DNA from: an uncultured Massilia sp.
GTDB taxonomy: Bacteria; Pseudomonadota; Gammaproteobacteria; Burkholderiales; Burkholderiaceae_D
Length of the DNA stretch: 64,000 nt
NCBI RefSeq assembly: GCF_913773735.1
Contig: NZ_CAJYEB010000041.1
Span: forward strand, 62,001-126,000
Reading direction: 5' to 3'
The notes beneath the pieces were generated by a model. It was not told where the DNA came from, searched no databases, and saw nothing but the letters and a program-made list of their open reading frames with translations. Positions 6,677 to 15,472 of the stretch are shown one piece after another; the first letter of the stretch is position 1, and each line of letters starts with the position of its first letter. The position numbers were made by a program, and so were the translations under genes.

Positions 6677-9322
6677 TTACACCACGATGTTGACGAGCTT
6701 GCCGGGGACGACGATGACCTTCTTCGGCGTGCCTTCGACGAACTTCTGCACCGCTTCCGAGGCCAGCGCGGCCGCTTCGATGGCCGCCTTGTCGGCGTCC
6801 TTCGCGACCTTGACCGCACCGCGCAGCTTGCCGTTCACCTGGATCATCAGCTCGATCTCCGCCTGTTCCAGCGCCGCCGGGTCGACTTCCGGCCAGCGCA
6901 CGTCGAGGATGTCGCCGTACACCTTCGCGTAGCCGAGTTCCTGCCACAGCGCGTGGGTGATGTGCGGCGCCACCGGGTTCAGCATGCGCAGGAAGATCGA
7001 CAGGCCTTCGGCGATCACGGCGTCGCCCGCGGCGCCCTCGGCCAGCTTGCTCGATTCCAGCGTGTTGAGCATCTTCATGCACGCCGAGACCACGGTGTTG
7101 TACTGGATGCGCTTGAAGTCGTAGTCGGCCTGCTGCAGCACCTTGTGCACTTCGCGGCGCAGGGTCTTGTGCGCGTCTTCCAGGGTGCCTTGCTGCTGGC
7201 CGGCCAGCGCGGCGGCGATGCGCTCGCGCTGCGCATGGGCGAAGGCCCAGACGCGGCGCAGGAAGCGGCTCGCGCCTTCCACGCCCGATTCCGACCATTC
7301 CAGCGTCTGTTCCGGCGGCGCCGCGAACATGGTGAACAGGCGCGCGGTGTCGGCGCCGTACTGCTCGATCTGGGCCTGCGGGTCGATGCCGTTGTTCTTC
7401 GACTTCGACATCTTCTCGGTGCCGCCGATCACGACCGGCGCGCCGTCGGCCTTCAGCGCCGCGGCCTGCGGACGGCCGCGGTCGTCGAAGACGAGGTCGA
7501 CGTCGGCCGGGTTGTACCAGGTCTTCTTGCCGGATGCGTCTTCGCGATAATAGGTCTCGTTCAGCACCATGCCCTGCGTGAGCAAGTTGACGAACGGTTC
7601 GTCGAACTTGACCAGGCCGAAGTCGCGCATCACCTTGGTCCAGAAGCGCGCGTACAGCAGGTGCAGCACGGCGTGCTCGATGCCGCCGATGTACTGGTCC
7701 ATCGGCATCCAGTAGTCGTTGCGCGCCGGGTCGACCATGGCGTCGTCCGAACCCGGCGACGTATAGCGCATGTAGTACCAGGACGAGTCGATGAACGTGT
7801 CCATCGTGTCGGTCTCGCGGCGCGCCGGCGCGCCGCAGCACGGGCAGTCCACCTTCAGGAAGGCTTCGTGCTTCTTGAGCGGATTGCCGCTGCCGTCCGG
7901 GACGCAGTCTTCCGGCAGCACGACCGGCAGGTCCTTCTCGGGGACCGGCACGGTGCCGCACGTCTCGCAGTGGATCATCGGGATCGGCGTGCCCCAGTAG
8001 CGCTGGCGCGAGATGCCCCAGTCGCGCAGGCGGAACGTGACCTTCTTGTCGCCCAGGCCCTTCTCGGCCAGGTCGCCGGCCACGGCGTTCACGGCCGCGT
8101 TGTAGTCCAGGCCGTCGTACTTGCCCGAATCGACCAGCACGCCGCGCGTCTTGTCGCCGTACCACTCCTGCCAGCCGTCCAGCGAGAAGGTCTCGCCTTC
8201 CACGGCCACCACCTGCTTGATCGGCAGGTCGTATTTTTTCGCGAACGCGAAGTCGCGCTCGTCGTGCGCCGGCACGCCCATCACGGCGCCGTCGCCGTAG
8301 GTCATCAGGACGTAGTTGCCGACCCAGACCGGCACGGCCTCGCCCGTGATCGGGTGCATGACGGTCAAGCCCGTGGGCATGCCCTTCTTTTCCATCGTGG
8401 CCATGTCGGCCTCGATGACGGAACCCTGCTTGCACTCGGCGATGAAGGCCTGCAGGTCCGGATTGTCCCTGGCGGCCAGCTGGGCCAGCGGGTGCTCGGC
8501 GGCGACGGCGCAGAAGGTCACGCCCATGATCGTGTCGGCGCGGGTGGTGAACACGTACAGCTTGCCGTCGCCCACCAGCTCGCCCTGCTCGTCCATGATC
8601 ACGTGCGGGAAGGCGAAGCGCACGCCGGTCGACTTGCCGATCCAGTTGGCCTGCATGATGCGCACGCGCTCCGGCCAGCCCGGCAGCTTGCTCTCGACGT
8701 GCTCCAGCAGCTCGTCGGCGTAGTCGGTGATGCGCACGTAGTACATCGGGATCTCGCGCTTTTCCACCACCGCGCCCGAGCGCCAGCCACGGCCGTCGAT
8801 GACCTGCTCGTTGGCCAGCACGGTCTGGTCGACCGGGTCCCAGTTCACGGTGCCGGTCTTCTGGTAGATGATGCCCTTCTCGAGCATCTTGAGGAACATC
8901 CACTGGTTCCACTTGTAGTAGTCCGGCTTGCAGGCGGTCATCTCGCGCGACCAGTCGATCGCCAGGCCCATCGACTCCATCTGGCCGCGCATGTGGGCGA
9001 TGTTCGAATAGGTCCACTCCGCGGGCGGCACGTTGTTGGCCATCGCCGCGTTCTCCGCCGGCATGCCGAAGGCGTCCCAGCCCATCGGCATCAAGACGTT
9101 GTAGCCGTTCATCCGCAGGTAGCGATACATCACGTCGTTGATCGTATAGTTGCGCACGTGACCCATGTGCAGCTTGCCCGACGGGTAGGGCAGCATCGAG
9201 CAGGCGTAATACTTTCCTTTCGGGAAACGCGGGTCGTTCTCGACGGCCTTGTAGGCGTCGATCGACTTCCAGTAGGCCTGGGCGGCCTGTTCGACTTCGG
9301 CTGGACTATATTTATCTTGCAT
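6677..9322 (-). CDS. leuS: leucyl-tRNA synthetase
   Basis: 881 residues, class I aminoacyl-tRNA synthetase charging tRNA-Leu. The HIGH signature is HMGH in PYPSGKLHMGHVRNY (about 43-57) and the KMSKS loop is EKMSKSKNNG (about 630). The CP1 editing domain is present, with the threonine-rich VFTTRADTIMG. A leucine-specific C-terminal domain ends in VVPGKLVNIVV. The frame is open further upstream (another ATG at 9361), but MQDKYSPAEVEQAAQ is the family N-terminus; no good ribosome site precedes either. First gene of leuS-lptE-holA. Confidence 0.96.
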   Translation of the reverse strand: MQDKYSPAEVEQAAQAYWKSIDAYKAVENDPRFPKGKYYACSMLPYPSGKLHMGHVRNYTINDVMYRYLRMNGYNVLMPMGWDAFGMPAENAAMANNVPPAEWTYSNIAHMRGQMESMGLAIDWSREMTACKPDYYKWNQWMFLKMLEKGIIYQKTGTVNWDPVDQTVLANEQVIDGRGWRSGAVVEKREIPMYYVRITDYADELLEHVESKLPGWPERVRIMQANWIGKSTGVRFAFPHVIMDEQGELVGDGKLYVFTTRADTIMGVTFCAVAAEHPLAQLAARDNPDLQAFIAECKQGSVIEADMATMEKKGMPTGLTVMHPITGEAVPVWVGNYVLMTYGDGAVMGVPAHDERDFAFAKKYDLPIKQVVAVEGETFSLDGWQEWYGDKTRGVLVDSGKYDGLDYNAAVNAVAGDLAEKGLGDKKVTFRLRDWGISRQRYWGTPIPMIHCETCGTVPVPEKDLPVVLPEDCVPDGSGNPLKKHEAFLKVDCPCCGAPARRETDTMDTFIDSSWYYMRYTSPGSDDAMVDPARNDYWMPMDQYIGGIEHAVLHLLYARFWTKVMRDFGLVKFDEPFVNLLTQGMVLNETYYREDASGKKTWYNPADVDLVFDDRGRPQAAALKADGAPVVIGGTEKMSKSKNNGIDPQAQIEQYGADTARLFTMFAAPPEQTLEWSESGVEGASRFLRRVWAFAHAQRERIAAALAGQQQGTLEDAHKTLRREVHKVLQQADYDFKRIQYNTVVSACMKMLNTLESSKLAEGAAGDAVIAEGLSIFLRMLNPVAPHITHALWQELGYAKVYGDILDVRWPEVDPAALEQAEIELMIQVNGKLRGAVKVAKDADKAAIEAAALASEAVQKFVEGTPKKVIVVPGKLVNIVV

Positions 9323-9394
9323 GATGTTCTGCGGGTGAGAAGGAGGTGAGCAGAACATTATACCGGCTGATGCGTCAACCGGCGTTGGTGGACT

Positions 9395-9497
9395 GTAGGG
9401 TGGACGGCTTCGCCGTCCACGCGTTCGAACGATGCATGCGTCATGTGCGGCCATGCGCGCGCCGGCCGAATGGGTGGACGACAGCGCCGTCCACCCT
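9395..9497. repeat. two-hairpin repeat, family 2
   Basis: Left hairpin GTAGGGTGGACGGC...GCCGTCCACGCG and right hairpin GGGTGGACG...CGCCGTCCACCCT flank a roughly 50-base centre. The overall plan (GTAGGGTGG ... CCACCCT) matches copies at 41446-41552 and 56686-56790. It lies between the barstar-like gene and leuS. Confidence 0.85.
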
Positions 9498-9512
9498 GCC
9501 TGCAGACGATGC

Positions 9513-9839
9513 TTATTTCAGCTCGAGTTCCAGCGCCGGCTTCTCGCCATAGTCCTCGTAGCGCTCGTTGATGCCGATGATGCAGAACGCCATCTCCTCG
9601 AGCACGTCCGGCGCGCGTTCGCGCAGGGCGTCGGAATGCGTGACGACGATGTGCAGCACCTCGTCTTCCTTGAGGCGCACGCTGCTCATGCCGTCCTCGT
9701 CGCGCAGGTAACTGAGGCAGTCGACCCAGGAATCCATGGTGTGCGGATACGAGTCCGGGAAGCCGAAGGCGCGCGCGCTCTCGGCGTGGAAGCTTTCGGC
9801 GTCGACGATCGCGGCGCCGTTCAGTTCGACGGTGGCCAT
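9513..9839 (-). CDS. barstar-like ribonuclease-inhibitor family protein
   Basis: 108 residues, acidic, no signal peptide. MATVELNGAAIVDAESFH, AFGFPDSYPHTMDSWVDCLS and the short length resemble the barstar fold (PF01337), in which a helix bearing Asp residues plugs the active site of barnase-type RNases. The gene has an AAGGAG ribosome site 6 bases before ATG. No barnase or other RNase toxin is adjacent; neighbours are leuS and dapB. The assignment rests on pattern recognition of the N-terminal half. It may bind another partner. Confidence 0.65.
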   Translation of the reverse strand: MATVELNGAAIVDAESFHAESARAFGFPDSYPHTMDSWVDCLSYLRDEDGMSSVRLKEDEVLHIVVTHSDALRERAPDVLEEMAFCIIGINERYEDYGEKPALELELK

Positions 9840-9961
9840 GGAAATCTCCTTCATTGACGGTGTGCTTGCGGCAGCAATGAAAACGCCCGCCCCGGGGCCA
9901 GTATGCCAGCACGGCGCCGGCACGGCCGTCCAGTTCGGCGGGCGGTGCGCCGGGGAAAGAC

Positions 9962-10771
9962 TCAGCCGTTCAGGCCCAGCACGTCCTGCATGTCGTACAG
10001 GCCGGTGGGCTTGTCGGCCAGGAAGCGCGCGGCGCGCAGCGCGCCCTGGGCGTAGCTGACGCGGCTGCTGGACTTGTGGCTGATCTCGATGCGCTCGCCG
10101 GTGCCGGCGAACAGCACGGTGTGGTCGCCCACGATGTCGCCGCCGCGCACGGTGGCGAAGCCGATCGTCGACGGGTCGCGCTCGCCGGTCACGCCTTCGC
10201 GGCCATAGACGGCGCATGCCTTCAGGTCGCGGCCCAGCGCATCGGCGATCACCTCGCCCATCTTCAGCGCGGTGCCGGACGGGGCGTCGACCTTGTGGCG
10301 GTGGTGGGCCTCGATGATCTCGATGTCATAGCCTTCAGAGAAATTCTTTGCGGCCATTTCGAGCAGCTTCAGCGTGACGTTCACGCCGATGCTCATGTTC
10401 GGGGCGAACACGACCGCCGTCTTCTGCGCCGCGGCGGCGATGGCGGCCTTGCCGGCCTCGTCGAAGCCGGTGGTGCCGACGATCACCTTGATACCGTGCA
10501 TGGCGCAGTAGTCCAGGTGGCGCAGCGTGCCTTCCGGGCGGGTGAAGTCGATCAGGTAGTCGGCGCCGGCCAGGCCCTTGTCGAGGTCGGACTGGATCAC
10601 GATGCCCGTCAGCTGGCCCGAGAAGGCGCCGGCGTCGGAGGCGATGAACGGCGACCCTTCGCGGTCGAGCGCGCCCGCCAGCGTGGCGTCCGGTGCCGCG
10701 GCGATGGCGTCGATCAGCATGCGGCCCATGCGGCCGCTGGCGCCGGCGACGGCGATCTTCAACTGCGCCAT
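9962..10771 (-). CDS. dapB: 4-hydroxy-tetrahydrodipicolinate reductase
   Basis: 269 residues; reduces the DapA product to tetrahydrodipicolinate in lysine and diaminopimelate synthesis, using NAD(P)H. The N-terminal Rossmann motif is VAGASGRMGRML (about 8-19). The catalytic region is EAHHRHKVDAPSGTALKMGE with its His and Lys. The start MAQLKIAV is preceded by GGGGGAG; upstream in-frame codons belong to bamE in another frame. It follows bamE by only 2 bp, suggesting co-transcription. Confidence 0.95.
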   Translation of the reverse strand: MAQLKIAVAGASGRMGRMLIDAIAAAPDATLAGALDREGSPFIASDAGAFSGQLTGIVIQSDLDKGLAGADYLIDFTRPEGTLRHLDYCAMHGIKVIVGTTGFDEAGKAAIAAAAQKTAVVFAPNMSIGVNVTLKLLEMAAKNFSEGYDIEIIEAHHRHKVDAPSGTALKMGEVIADALGRDLKACAVYGREGVTGERDPSTIGFATVRGGDIVGDHTVLFAGTGERIEISHKSSSRVSYAQGALRAARFLADKPTGLYDMQDVLGLNG

Positions 10772-10773
10772 GC

Positions 10774-11388
10774 TCACTCCCCCTTGGCGGCCGACGATTC
10801 GCGGCGGCGCTTGAGTTCGTCGAGCGATTCGGCCTCGGTCTTCTGTTCGTACTTCGAGATGCCGATCAGGCGGTTGATGTAGTCGCGCTCGCTCGGCAGG
10901 TTGCCGCCGTCGATGCGCGCGACCTGGTTGTCCTTGAAGTAGACGGTGACGCGGCTGGTGGTCAGCTCGCCGTTGCCGCGCGCCAGGTAGAACGGGTAGT
11001 CCCAGCGGTCGGCATGGAAGGCGTCCGCCAGCAGCGGCGAGCCGAGGATGAACTTGACCTGGTCGCGGGTCTGGCCGACCTTGAGCTGGTCGAGCATTTC
11101 CTGCGACACGAAGTTGCCCTGCTGGATGTCCGGGCGGTAGGGCGAGAACACCCACAGGAATTTCTGCAGCTTGGTGACGGTGGTGGTTTGCGCGCCCGAA
11201 TTCGCGATGGCCGCGGACTTGCCGGCATCCAGCGCGACCGCGGCCGGCGCGGTATCCACCGGCGCCGCCGGCTTGGTCTGGTTACGCCAGGATGCGCAGC
11301 CGGAGAGCGCCAGCGTCGTGCAGGCGAGACCGGCCACGAGCGCGGCCCGGGCGTGGGAACGATGGAGAACGGCTGTCTTGGTGCGCAT
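10774..11388 (-). CDS. bamE: outer membrane assembly lipoprotein BamE (SmpA/OmlA family)
   Basis: 204 residues, longer than E. coli BamE (113) because of extensions at both ends. The lipobox is ALSGCASW (Cys about 31). The SmpA/OmlA core begins at FSPYRPDIQQGNFVSQEML and continues QLKVGQTRDQVKFILGSPLL, the characteristic motif. BamE stabilises the BamA-BamD contact in the beta-barrel assembly machine. It is divergent from fur, an arrangement common in proteobacteria. Two direct copies of TTAAGGTCA lie just ahead of its ATG. Confidence 0.93.
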   Translation of the reverse strand: MRTKTAVLHRSHARAALVAGLACTTLALSGCASWRNQTKPAAPVDTAPAAVALDAGKSAAIANSGAQTTTVTKLQKFLWVFSPYRPDIQQGNFVSQEMLDQLKVGQTRDQVKFILGSPLLADAFHADRWDYPFYLARGNGELTTSRVTVYFKDNQVARIDGGNLPSERDYINRLIGISKYEQKTEAESLDELKRRRESSAAKGE

Positions 11389-11457
11389 GAAGTGACCTTA
11401 ATACTGACCTTAAAAACGGTGGGAACCGCATCTTGCCTGCCGCACGTCCCGGGCGCG

Positions 11458-11472
11458 GCAGTGTTACACTGC
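11458..11472. promoter_or_regulatory. 15-bp palindrome in the bamE/fur divergent region
   Basis: GCAGTGTTACACTGC is a perfect palindrome around a central T. It lies 70 bp upstream of bamE and 131 bp upstream of fur, beside a leftward TTGTCA hexamer. It does not resemble a Fur box. Its role is unknown. Confidence 0.3.
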
Positions 11473-11602
11473 TGTATGCCCTTACAGTATTTTTCTTGAC
11501 AAAAAAACTGCGTGCGGCGGCGTTTTTCGCGGCTTCCGACTACGCGGGAGCACCGAAAACGCTATATCATAAAGCACTCCGCCCATCTACGAGTAACAAA
11601 AC

Positions 11603-12034
11603 ATGAGCAATAACCCAACCGACCTGAAGGCCAGCGGCCTCAAAGCGACCCTGCCGCGCCTGAAGATCCTGGAGATTTTCCAGAACAGTCCGGTACGGCA
11701 CCTGACGGCGGAAGACGTCTACAAGACCCTGCTGAGCGAGAACATGGACGTGGGCCTGGCCACCGTGTACCGCGTGCTGACCCAGTTCGAGCAGGCCGGC
11801 TTGCTGAACCGCAACCACTTCGAGACCGGCAAGGCCATCTACGAACTGAACGCCGGTTCGCACCACGACCACCTGGTGTGCCTCGACTGCGGCCACGTCG
11901 AGGAGTTCTACGACGAGGAAATCGAGGTCCGCCAGCAAAAGATCGCCGCCGAGCGCGGCTTCAGGATCACCGAACACGCGCTGGCCATCTACGGCAACTG
12001 CGTCAAGCAGGACTGCCCGCGCCGGAACCACTGA
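11603..12034 (+). CDS. fur: ferric uptake regulator Fur
   Basis: 143 residues, standard length. An N-terminal winged helix (about 1-85, with SENMDVGLATVYRVLTQFEQ as the recognition region) is joined to a dimerisation domain with the metal-binding HHDHLVCLDCGHVEEF. The C-terminal Cys pair of many Fur proteins is partly kept (NCVKQDC). With Fe2+ it represses iron uptake genes; candidate target sites lie at 46.1-46.3 kb between feoA and bfd. It is monocistronic and ends at a strong terminator. Confidence 0.96.
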   Translation: MSNNPTDLKASGLKATLPRLKILEIFQNSPVRHLTAEDVYKTLLSENMDVGLATVYRVLTQFEQAGLLNRNHFETGKAIYELNAGSHHDHLVCLDCGHVEEFYDEEIEVRQQKIAAERGFRITEHALAIYGNCVKQDCPRRNH

Positions 12035-12061
12035 CCTGCGCGGCGTCCGCCACGCGACATG

Positions 12062-12089
12062 CCGCCCGCCGCGCCGGGCGGTTTTTTTT
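12062..12089 (+). terminator. intrinsic terminator of fur
   Basis: CCGCCCG pairs with CGGGCGG around a 6-base loop and is followed by eight T residues. It lies 27 bases after the fur stop and separates it from the convergent hrcA. Confidence 0.92.
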
Positions 12090-12118
12090 GGGCGCCGCGC
12101 GCGGCGCCGGCACCGTGA

Positions 12119-13132
12119 TCAGGACTGGCTGAGCGCGCTGGACAGCAGCTTGGCCGTGATGTCGACGATGGGAATCACGCGCTCGTAGGCCATGCGGGTC
12201 GGCCCGATCACGCCCAGCGTGCCGACGATCTTGCCGTTGACCTCGTAGGGCGCGGTGACGACGCTCATCTCGTCCAGCGGCACGAGCTTGGATTCGCCGC
12301 CGATGAAGATCTGCACGCCGCCGGCCTTGCTGGAGACGTCGAGCAACTGCATCAGCCCCGTCTTCTGCTCGAACATCTCGAACATCTGGCGCAGCGAACT
12401 CATGTTGGACGACAGGTCGGCCACCGACAGCAGGTTGCGTTCGCCGGCGATCACCATGCCGTCGGTCTCGGCCAGCGCCTCGCTGCCGGCCTCGACGGCC
12501 GCCTGCATCAGCCGGCCCATGTCGTCGCGCAACTGGCGCAGTTCGCCGGTCAGGCGCGCACGCACCTCGTCGAACGACAGGCCGGCGAAATGCTGGTTCA
12601 GGTAATTGGCCGATTGCGTGAGCTGGGACGGCGAATAGTCGACGTCGGTCGGCAGCAGGCGGTTCTGGACGTCGCCGCGCGGGTCGACGATGACGAGCAG
12701 GATGCGTTTTTCGGACAGGCGCAGGAATTCGATCTGCTGGAACGCCGACTCGCGCCGCGGGCTCTGCACGACGCCGGCGAACTGCGACAGCGAGGACAGC
12801 ATCTGGGCCGCGTTGGCGATGACCTTCTGCGGCTGGTGCGCGGGCAGGCGCATGCCGGCTTCGACGGCGTTCTCGTCGATCTGCCGCACGGTGAGCAGCG
12901 TGTCGACGAACAGGCGGTAGCCGCGCGGCGTCGGGATCCGGCCCGCCGACGTGTGCGGACTGGCGACGTAGCCCATTTCCTCGAGGTCGGCCATGATGTT
13001 GCGGATCGTGGCCGGCGAGAGATCGAGGCCGGAAATCTTCGACAGCGCGCGCGAACCGACCGGCTGGCCGTCGGCGATGTAGCGCTCGACGAGGGCCTTC
13101 AGCAGGGTTTGTGCACGGTGATCGAGTTGCAT
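12119..13132 (-). CDS. hrcA: heat-inducible transcription repressor HrcA
   Basis: 337 residues. The N-terminal winged helix MQLDHRAQTLLKALVERYIA with DGQPVGSRALSK and SPATIRNIMADLEEMGY is the family signature; a GAF-like and dimerisation region follows. HrcA represses groE and dnaK operons by binding CIRCE elements. No CIRCE inverted repeat (TTAGCACTC...GAGTGCTAA) and no heat-shock chaperone gene was seen here, so its targets lie elsewhere. The ribosome site is weak. Confidence 0.95.
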   Translation of the reverse strand: MQLDHRAQTLLKALVERYIADGQPVGSRALSKISGLDLSPATIRNIMADLEEMGYVASPHTSAGRIPTPRGYRLFVDTLLTVRQIDENAVEAGMRLPAHQPQKVIANAAQMLSSLSQFAGVVQSPRRESAFQQIEFLRLSEKRILLVIVDPRGDVQNRLLPTDVDYSPSQLTQSANYLNQHFAGLSFDEVRARLTGELRQLRDDMGRLMQAAVEAGSEALAETDGMVIAGERNLLSVADLSSNMSSLRQMFEMFEQKTGLMQLLDVSSKAGGVQIFIGGESKLVPLDEMSVVTAPYEVNGKIVGTLGVIGPTRMAYERVIPIVDITAKLLSSALSQS

Positions 13133-13212
13133 ACGCTAGTGAGTGGGCGGCGGCCGCCTCGTTGATGTCGTCCGGTTGCCATTATGCCGCTTTCGCGGGC
13201 GGGGGTGTGCGG

Positions 13213-13938
13213 TCATCCGTGCACGTGCGCATGTTCGCGTTCGAGCCAGTCCAGCAATTCGCCGACGTCGCGCACGATCGCATCCGGCACCACCTCGTGC
13301 TCCAGGTGCCTGGTGGAACCGGTGCGGTTCATCCAGACGGCGCGCAGGCCGGCGCGCTGGGCGCCCTGCACGTCGAGCAGGACGTCGTCGCCGACGTAGA
13401 CCGCGTCCGCCGGGTCGACGCCCAGCGCGCGGCAGGCGGCCAGGAAGATCGCCGCATCCGGCTTGGCCACGCCCAGCTGGTGCGCCGCCACCGAGACCTT
13501 GAAATGGTGCGACAGGCCGATCGTGCGCAGGTCGGCGTTGCCGTTCGAGACCGAGCCGACCAGCACCAGGTCCTGCAGGCGCTGCAGGCCCGGCAGCACG
13601 TCCGCGTAGGGTTCCACGGTATTGCGCGCGGCGAAGTACGTGTCCATCGCCGCGTCGATCTTGGCCGCGTCCTCGCCGGCTTCGGCGAAGGCGGCCTGCA
13701 GGCCGGCGCGGCGCAGCTTGCCCATGTCGAGGCCCAGCTCGGGCCGTTGCGCCAGCAGGTCCAGACGCGCCTGGCGCAGGCTCTCGATGGTGTGGCGCGC
13801 GGCCACGCGCGGCGCGTGCTCGCGCAGCCAGGCATGGATGGTTTCCTCGGCGCGCAGGATCGTGGGAGCGATCGGCCACAGGGTGTCGTCGAGGTCGAAC
13901 AGGATGGCCTTGGGCCAGGCGCGGCGGGTGCTGGTCAT
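13213..13938 (-). CDS. HAD superfamily hydrolase (subfamily IA)
   Basis: 241 residues. Motif I is LFDLDDTLW (nucleophile and acid/base Asp, about 14-22), motif II SVSNGN, motif III the Lys in VAKPDAAIF, and motif IV YVGDDVLLDV. An alpha-helical cap follows motif I, as in phosphoglycolate phosphatase and 5'-nucleotidase relatives. The substrate cannot be told. I start at MTSTRRAWPK; upstream in-frame codons run through the spacer towards the lipoprotein genes. It is divergent from those. Confidence 0.85.
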   Translation of the reverse strand: MTSTRRAWPKAILFDLDDTLWPIAPTILRAEETIHAWLREHAPRVAARHTIESLRQARLDLLAQRPELGLDMGKLRRAGLQAAFAEAGEDAAKIDAAMDTYFAARNTVEPYADVLPGLQRLQDLVLVGSVSNGNADLRTIGLSHHFKVSVAAHQLGVAKPDAAIFLAACRALGVDPADAVYVGDDVLLDVQGAQRAGLRAVWMNRTGSTRHLEHEVVPDAIVRDVGELLDWLEREHAHVHG

Positions 13939-14168
13939 GCTTGGGGACGGGGTGGGGAGCGCCCAAGCATAGCGAGGGCGGCACCGAAAATCAATGGCAT
14001 ACCGCCCGCGCAGCCGGCGCAAGCGTTGCGCGGAACCCATCGTTACACCGTGATACAAAGGCAAAAGGACTGGGCGCTTGCCAAATGCACTAAAATGATG
14101 GGCATTTTTCTTTCCGCGGAGCCGGCGCCGCACATGCGCGCCACACGCCCGTCCAATTGGAGATCCTG

Positions 14169-14762
14169 ATGAAGAGTTCGATCCTGCGTGCCGGTGTTGT
14201 CACGCTGGCATGCGCGCTGGGCCTGTCCGCTTGCGGCGGCGGCGACGGCGACCTGTACCTGTACGGCTCGGTGAGCGGCGTCACGAAGGACGGCCTGGTC
14301 CTGAAAAACGGCGGCAACACGGTCGCCGTCACCGCGCCCTACACCTCGTTCCAGTTCGAGCAGCGCGTCTCGACCGACGACGCCTTCGACATCACGTACT
14401 CGGCACTGCCGTCGAACGTCAAGACCTGCGTCGTCAACAACGGCAAGGCGCGCGCCAACTATTACACGATCGCCCAGATCACCGTGGTCTGCGAGATCAA
14501 GAAGCACGAGTTCTCGGTCGCCGTGCGCGGCCTGACCGGCACCGGCCTCGTCATCGTCAACGGCAGCGACCGCCGCGACGTCGCGCCTGGCGCGACCAGC
14601 GTGGCCATGACCCCGGTCTACGAAGACGGTCCCTACGGCGTCACCGTGCTGACCCAGCCGGCCGGCCAGGTCTGCTCGGTCACGGGCGGCACCAACGGCA
14701 AGGGCGCCGGCACCATGGGTGCGACCGACCTGGTCGACAACGTCGTCGTCACCTGCGTTTGA
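14169..14762 (+). CDS. lipoprotein with beta-rich repeats (paralogue A)
   Basis: 197 residues. Signal peptide with lipobox LSACGGG (Cys about 22), then two related beta-rich modules of roughly 80 residues. Each opens with a GxVxGLTxxGLVLxNGG-like strand and ends YGVTVLTQPAGQVCSV. Such modules occur in many secreted proteins of Burkholderiales and have no assigned activity that I know. It is followed 17 bp later by a paralogue on the same strand, so the pair probably forms an operon exported to the outer membrane. Confidence 0.75.
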   Translation: MKSSILRAGVVTLACALGLSACGGGDGDLYLYGSVSGVTKDGLVLKNGGNTVAVTAPYTSFQFEQRVSTDDAFDITYSALPSNVKTCVVNNGKARANYYTIAQITVVCEIKKHEFSVAVRGLTGTGLVIVNGSDRRDVAPGATSVAMTPVYEDGPYGVTVLTQPAGQVCSVTGGTNGKGAGTMGATDLVDNVVVTCV

Positions 14763-14779
14763 TTCGAATGGAGAAATAC

Positions 14780-15472
14780 ATGAAGTTTTCCCTCGCAGGC
14801 AAGGCGCTGGCCCTGGCGGCGACCGTCACGCTGGCGTCGTGCGGCGCCGGCGGCAAGGCGACCTTCCCGATCAACGTGACCGTCCTCAACGTGCTCTACC
14901 CGGGCCTGGTGCTCACCACCAACGGCATGGAGCAGACGGTCGCCCCGCCGGCCAAGAACGCCGACGGCAGCATCCCGAACGTCACCTTCGTCTTCCCGAA
15001 CCAGATCGAGTACGGCCAGACCTACGACGTGATCCCGAAGGGCGCGACCGCGACCGCGCTGGGCGCGATGCCGGCGCACCAGAGCTGCGGCGCGGTCCAG
15101 TTCCCGAAGAACGGCACCGCCGGCCAGCTGTCCAAGATCGACATCTACTATAGCTGCACCATCAACGCCTACGCGCTGAGCGGCACCATCAAGGGCCTGA
15201 CGACCACCGGCCTGGTGCTGGCCAACGGCAGCAACAGCACCTATACGGCGTCGCCGGTGGTGGATGCCAACAACAAGCCGACCGGCGCCGACCTCGCCTT
15301 CGCGCTGAGCGCCGTTCCTTACGCCAACACCTACGGCGTCACCGTGCTGACCCAGCCTACCGGCCAGACCTGCACCGTGGCCGGCGGCGCCAACGGCACC
15401 GGCGCCGGCACGATGGACGATGCCGCCGAAAAGGCGAACGGCGTCACCAACCTGGTGGTCACCTGCAAGTGA
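14780..15472 (+). CDS. lipoprotein with beta-rich repeats (paralogue B)
   Basis: 230 residues, with lipobox LASCGAG (Cys about 20). It has the same two-module plan as its upstream neighbour: NVLYPGLVLTTNG in the first, and GTIKGLTTTGLVLANGSN with YGVTVLTQPTGQTCTV in the second. The start has a GGAG site 6 bases upstream. The two copies share TVLTQP and GTGAGTM endings but differ widely elsewhere, so the duplication is old. Function unknown; probably an outer-membrane-anchored periplasmic or surface protein. Confidence 0.75.
   Translation: MKFSLAGKALALAATVTLASCGAGGKATFPINVTVLNVLYPGLVLTTNGMEQTVAPPAKNADGSIPNVTFVFPNQIEYGQTYDVIPKGATATALGAMPAHQSCGAVQFPKNGTAGQLSKIDIYYSCTINAYALSGTIKGLTTTGLVLANGSNSTYTASPVVDANNKPTGADLAFALSAVPYANTYGVTVLTQPTGQTCTVAGGANGTGAGTMDDAAEKANGVTNLVVTCK

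Noticed and set aside
6108..9017. 969-codon minus-strand frame
   Set aside because: Same strand as leuS but another frame; Arg/Gly/Pro-rich with no recognisable motif.
4562..9349. 1595-codon open frame on the plus strand
   Set aside because: It is antisense to proA, holA, lptE and leuS, which are all clear; its composition (Arg, Ala, His, Val, Gln) is that of an antisense frame.
9323..9361. Longer LeuS start at the upstream ATG
   Set aside because: The added residues are absent from the typical LeuS N-terminus and the AGGAGG-like sequence there is on the opposite strand.
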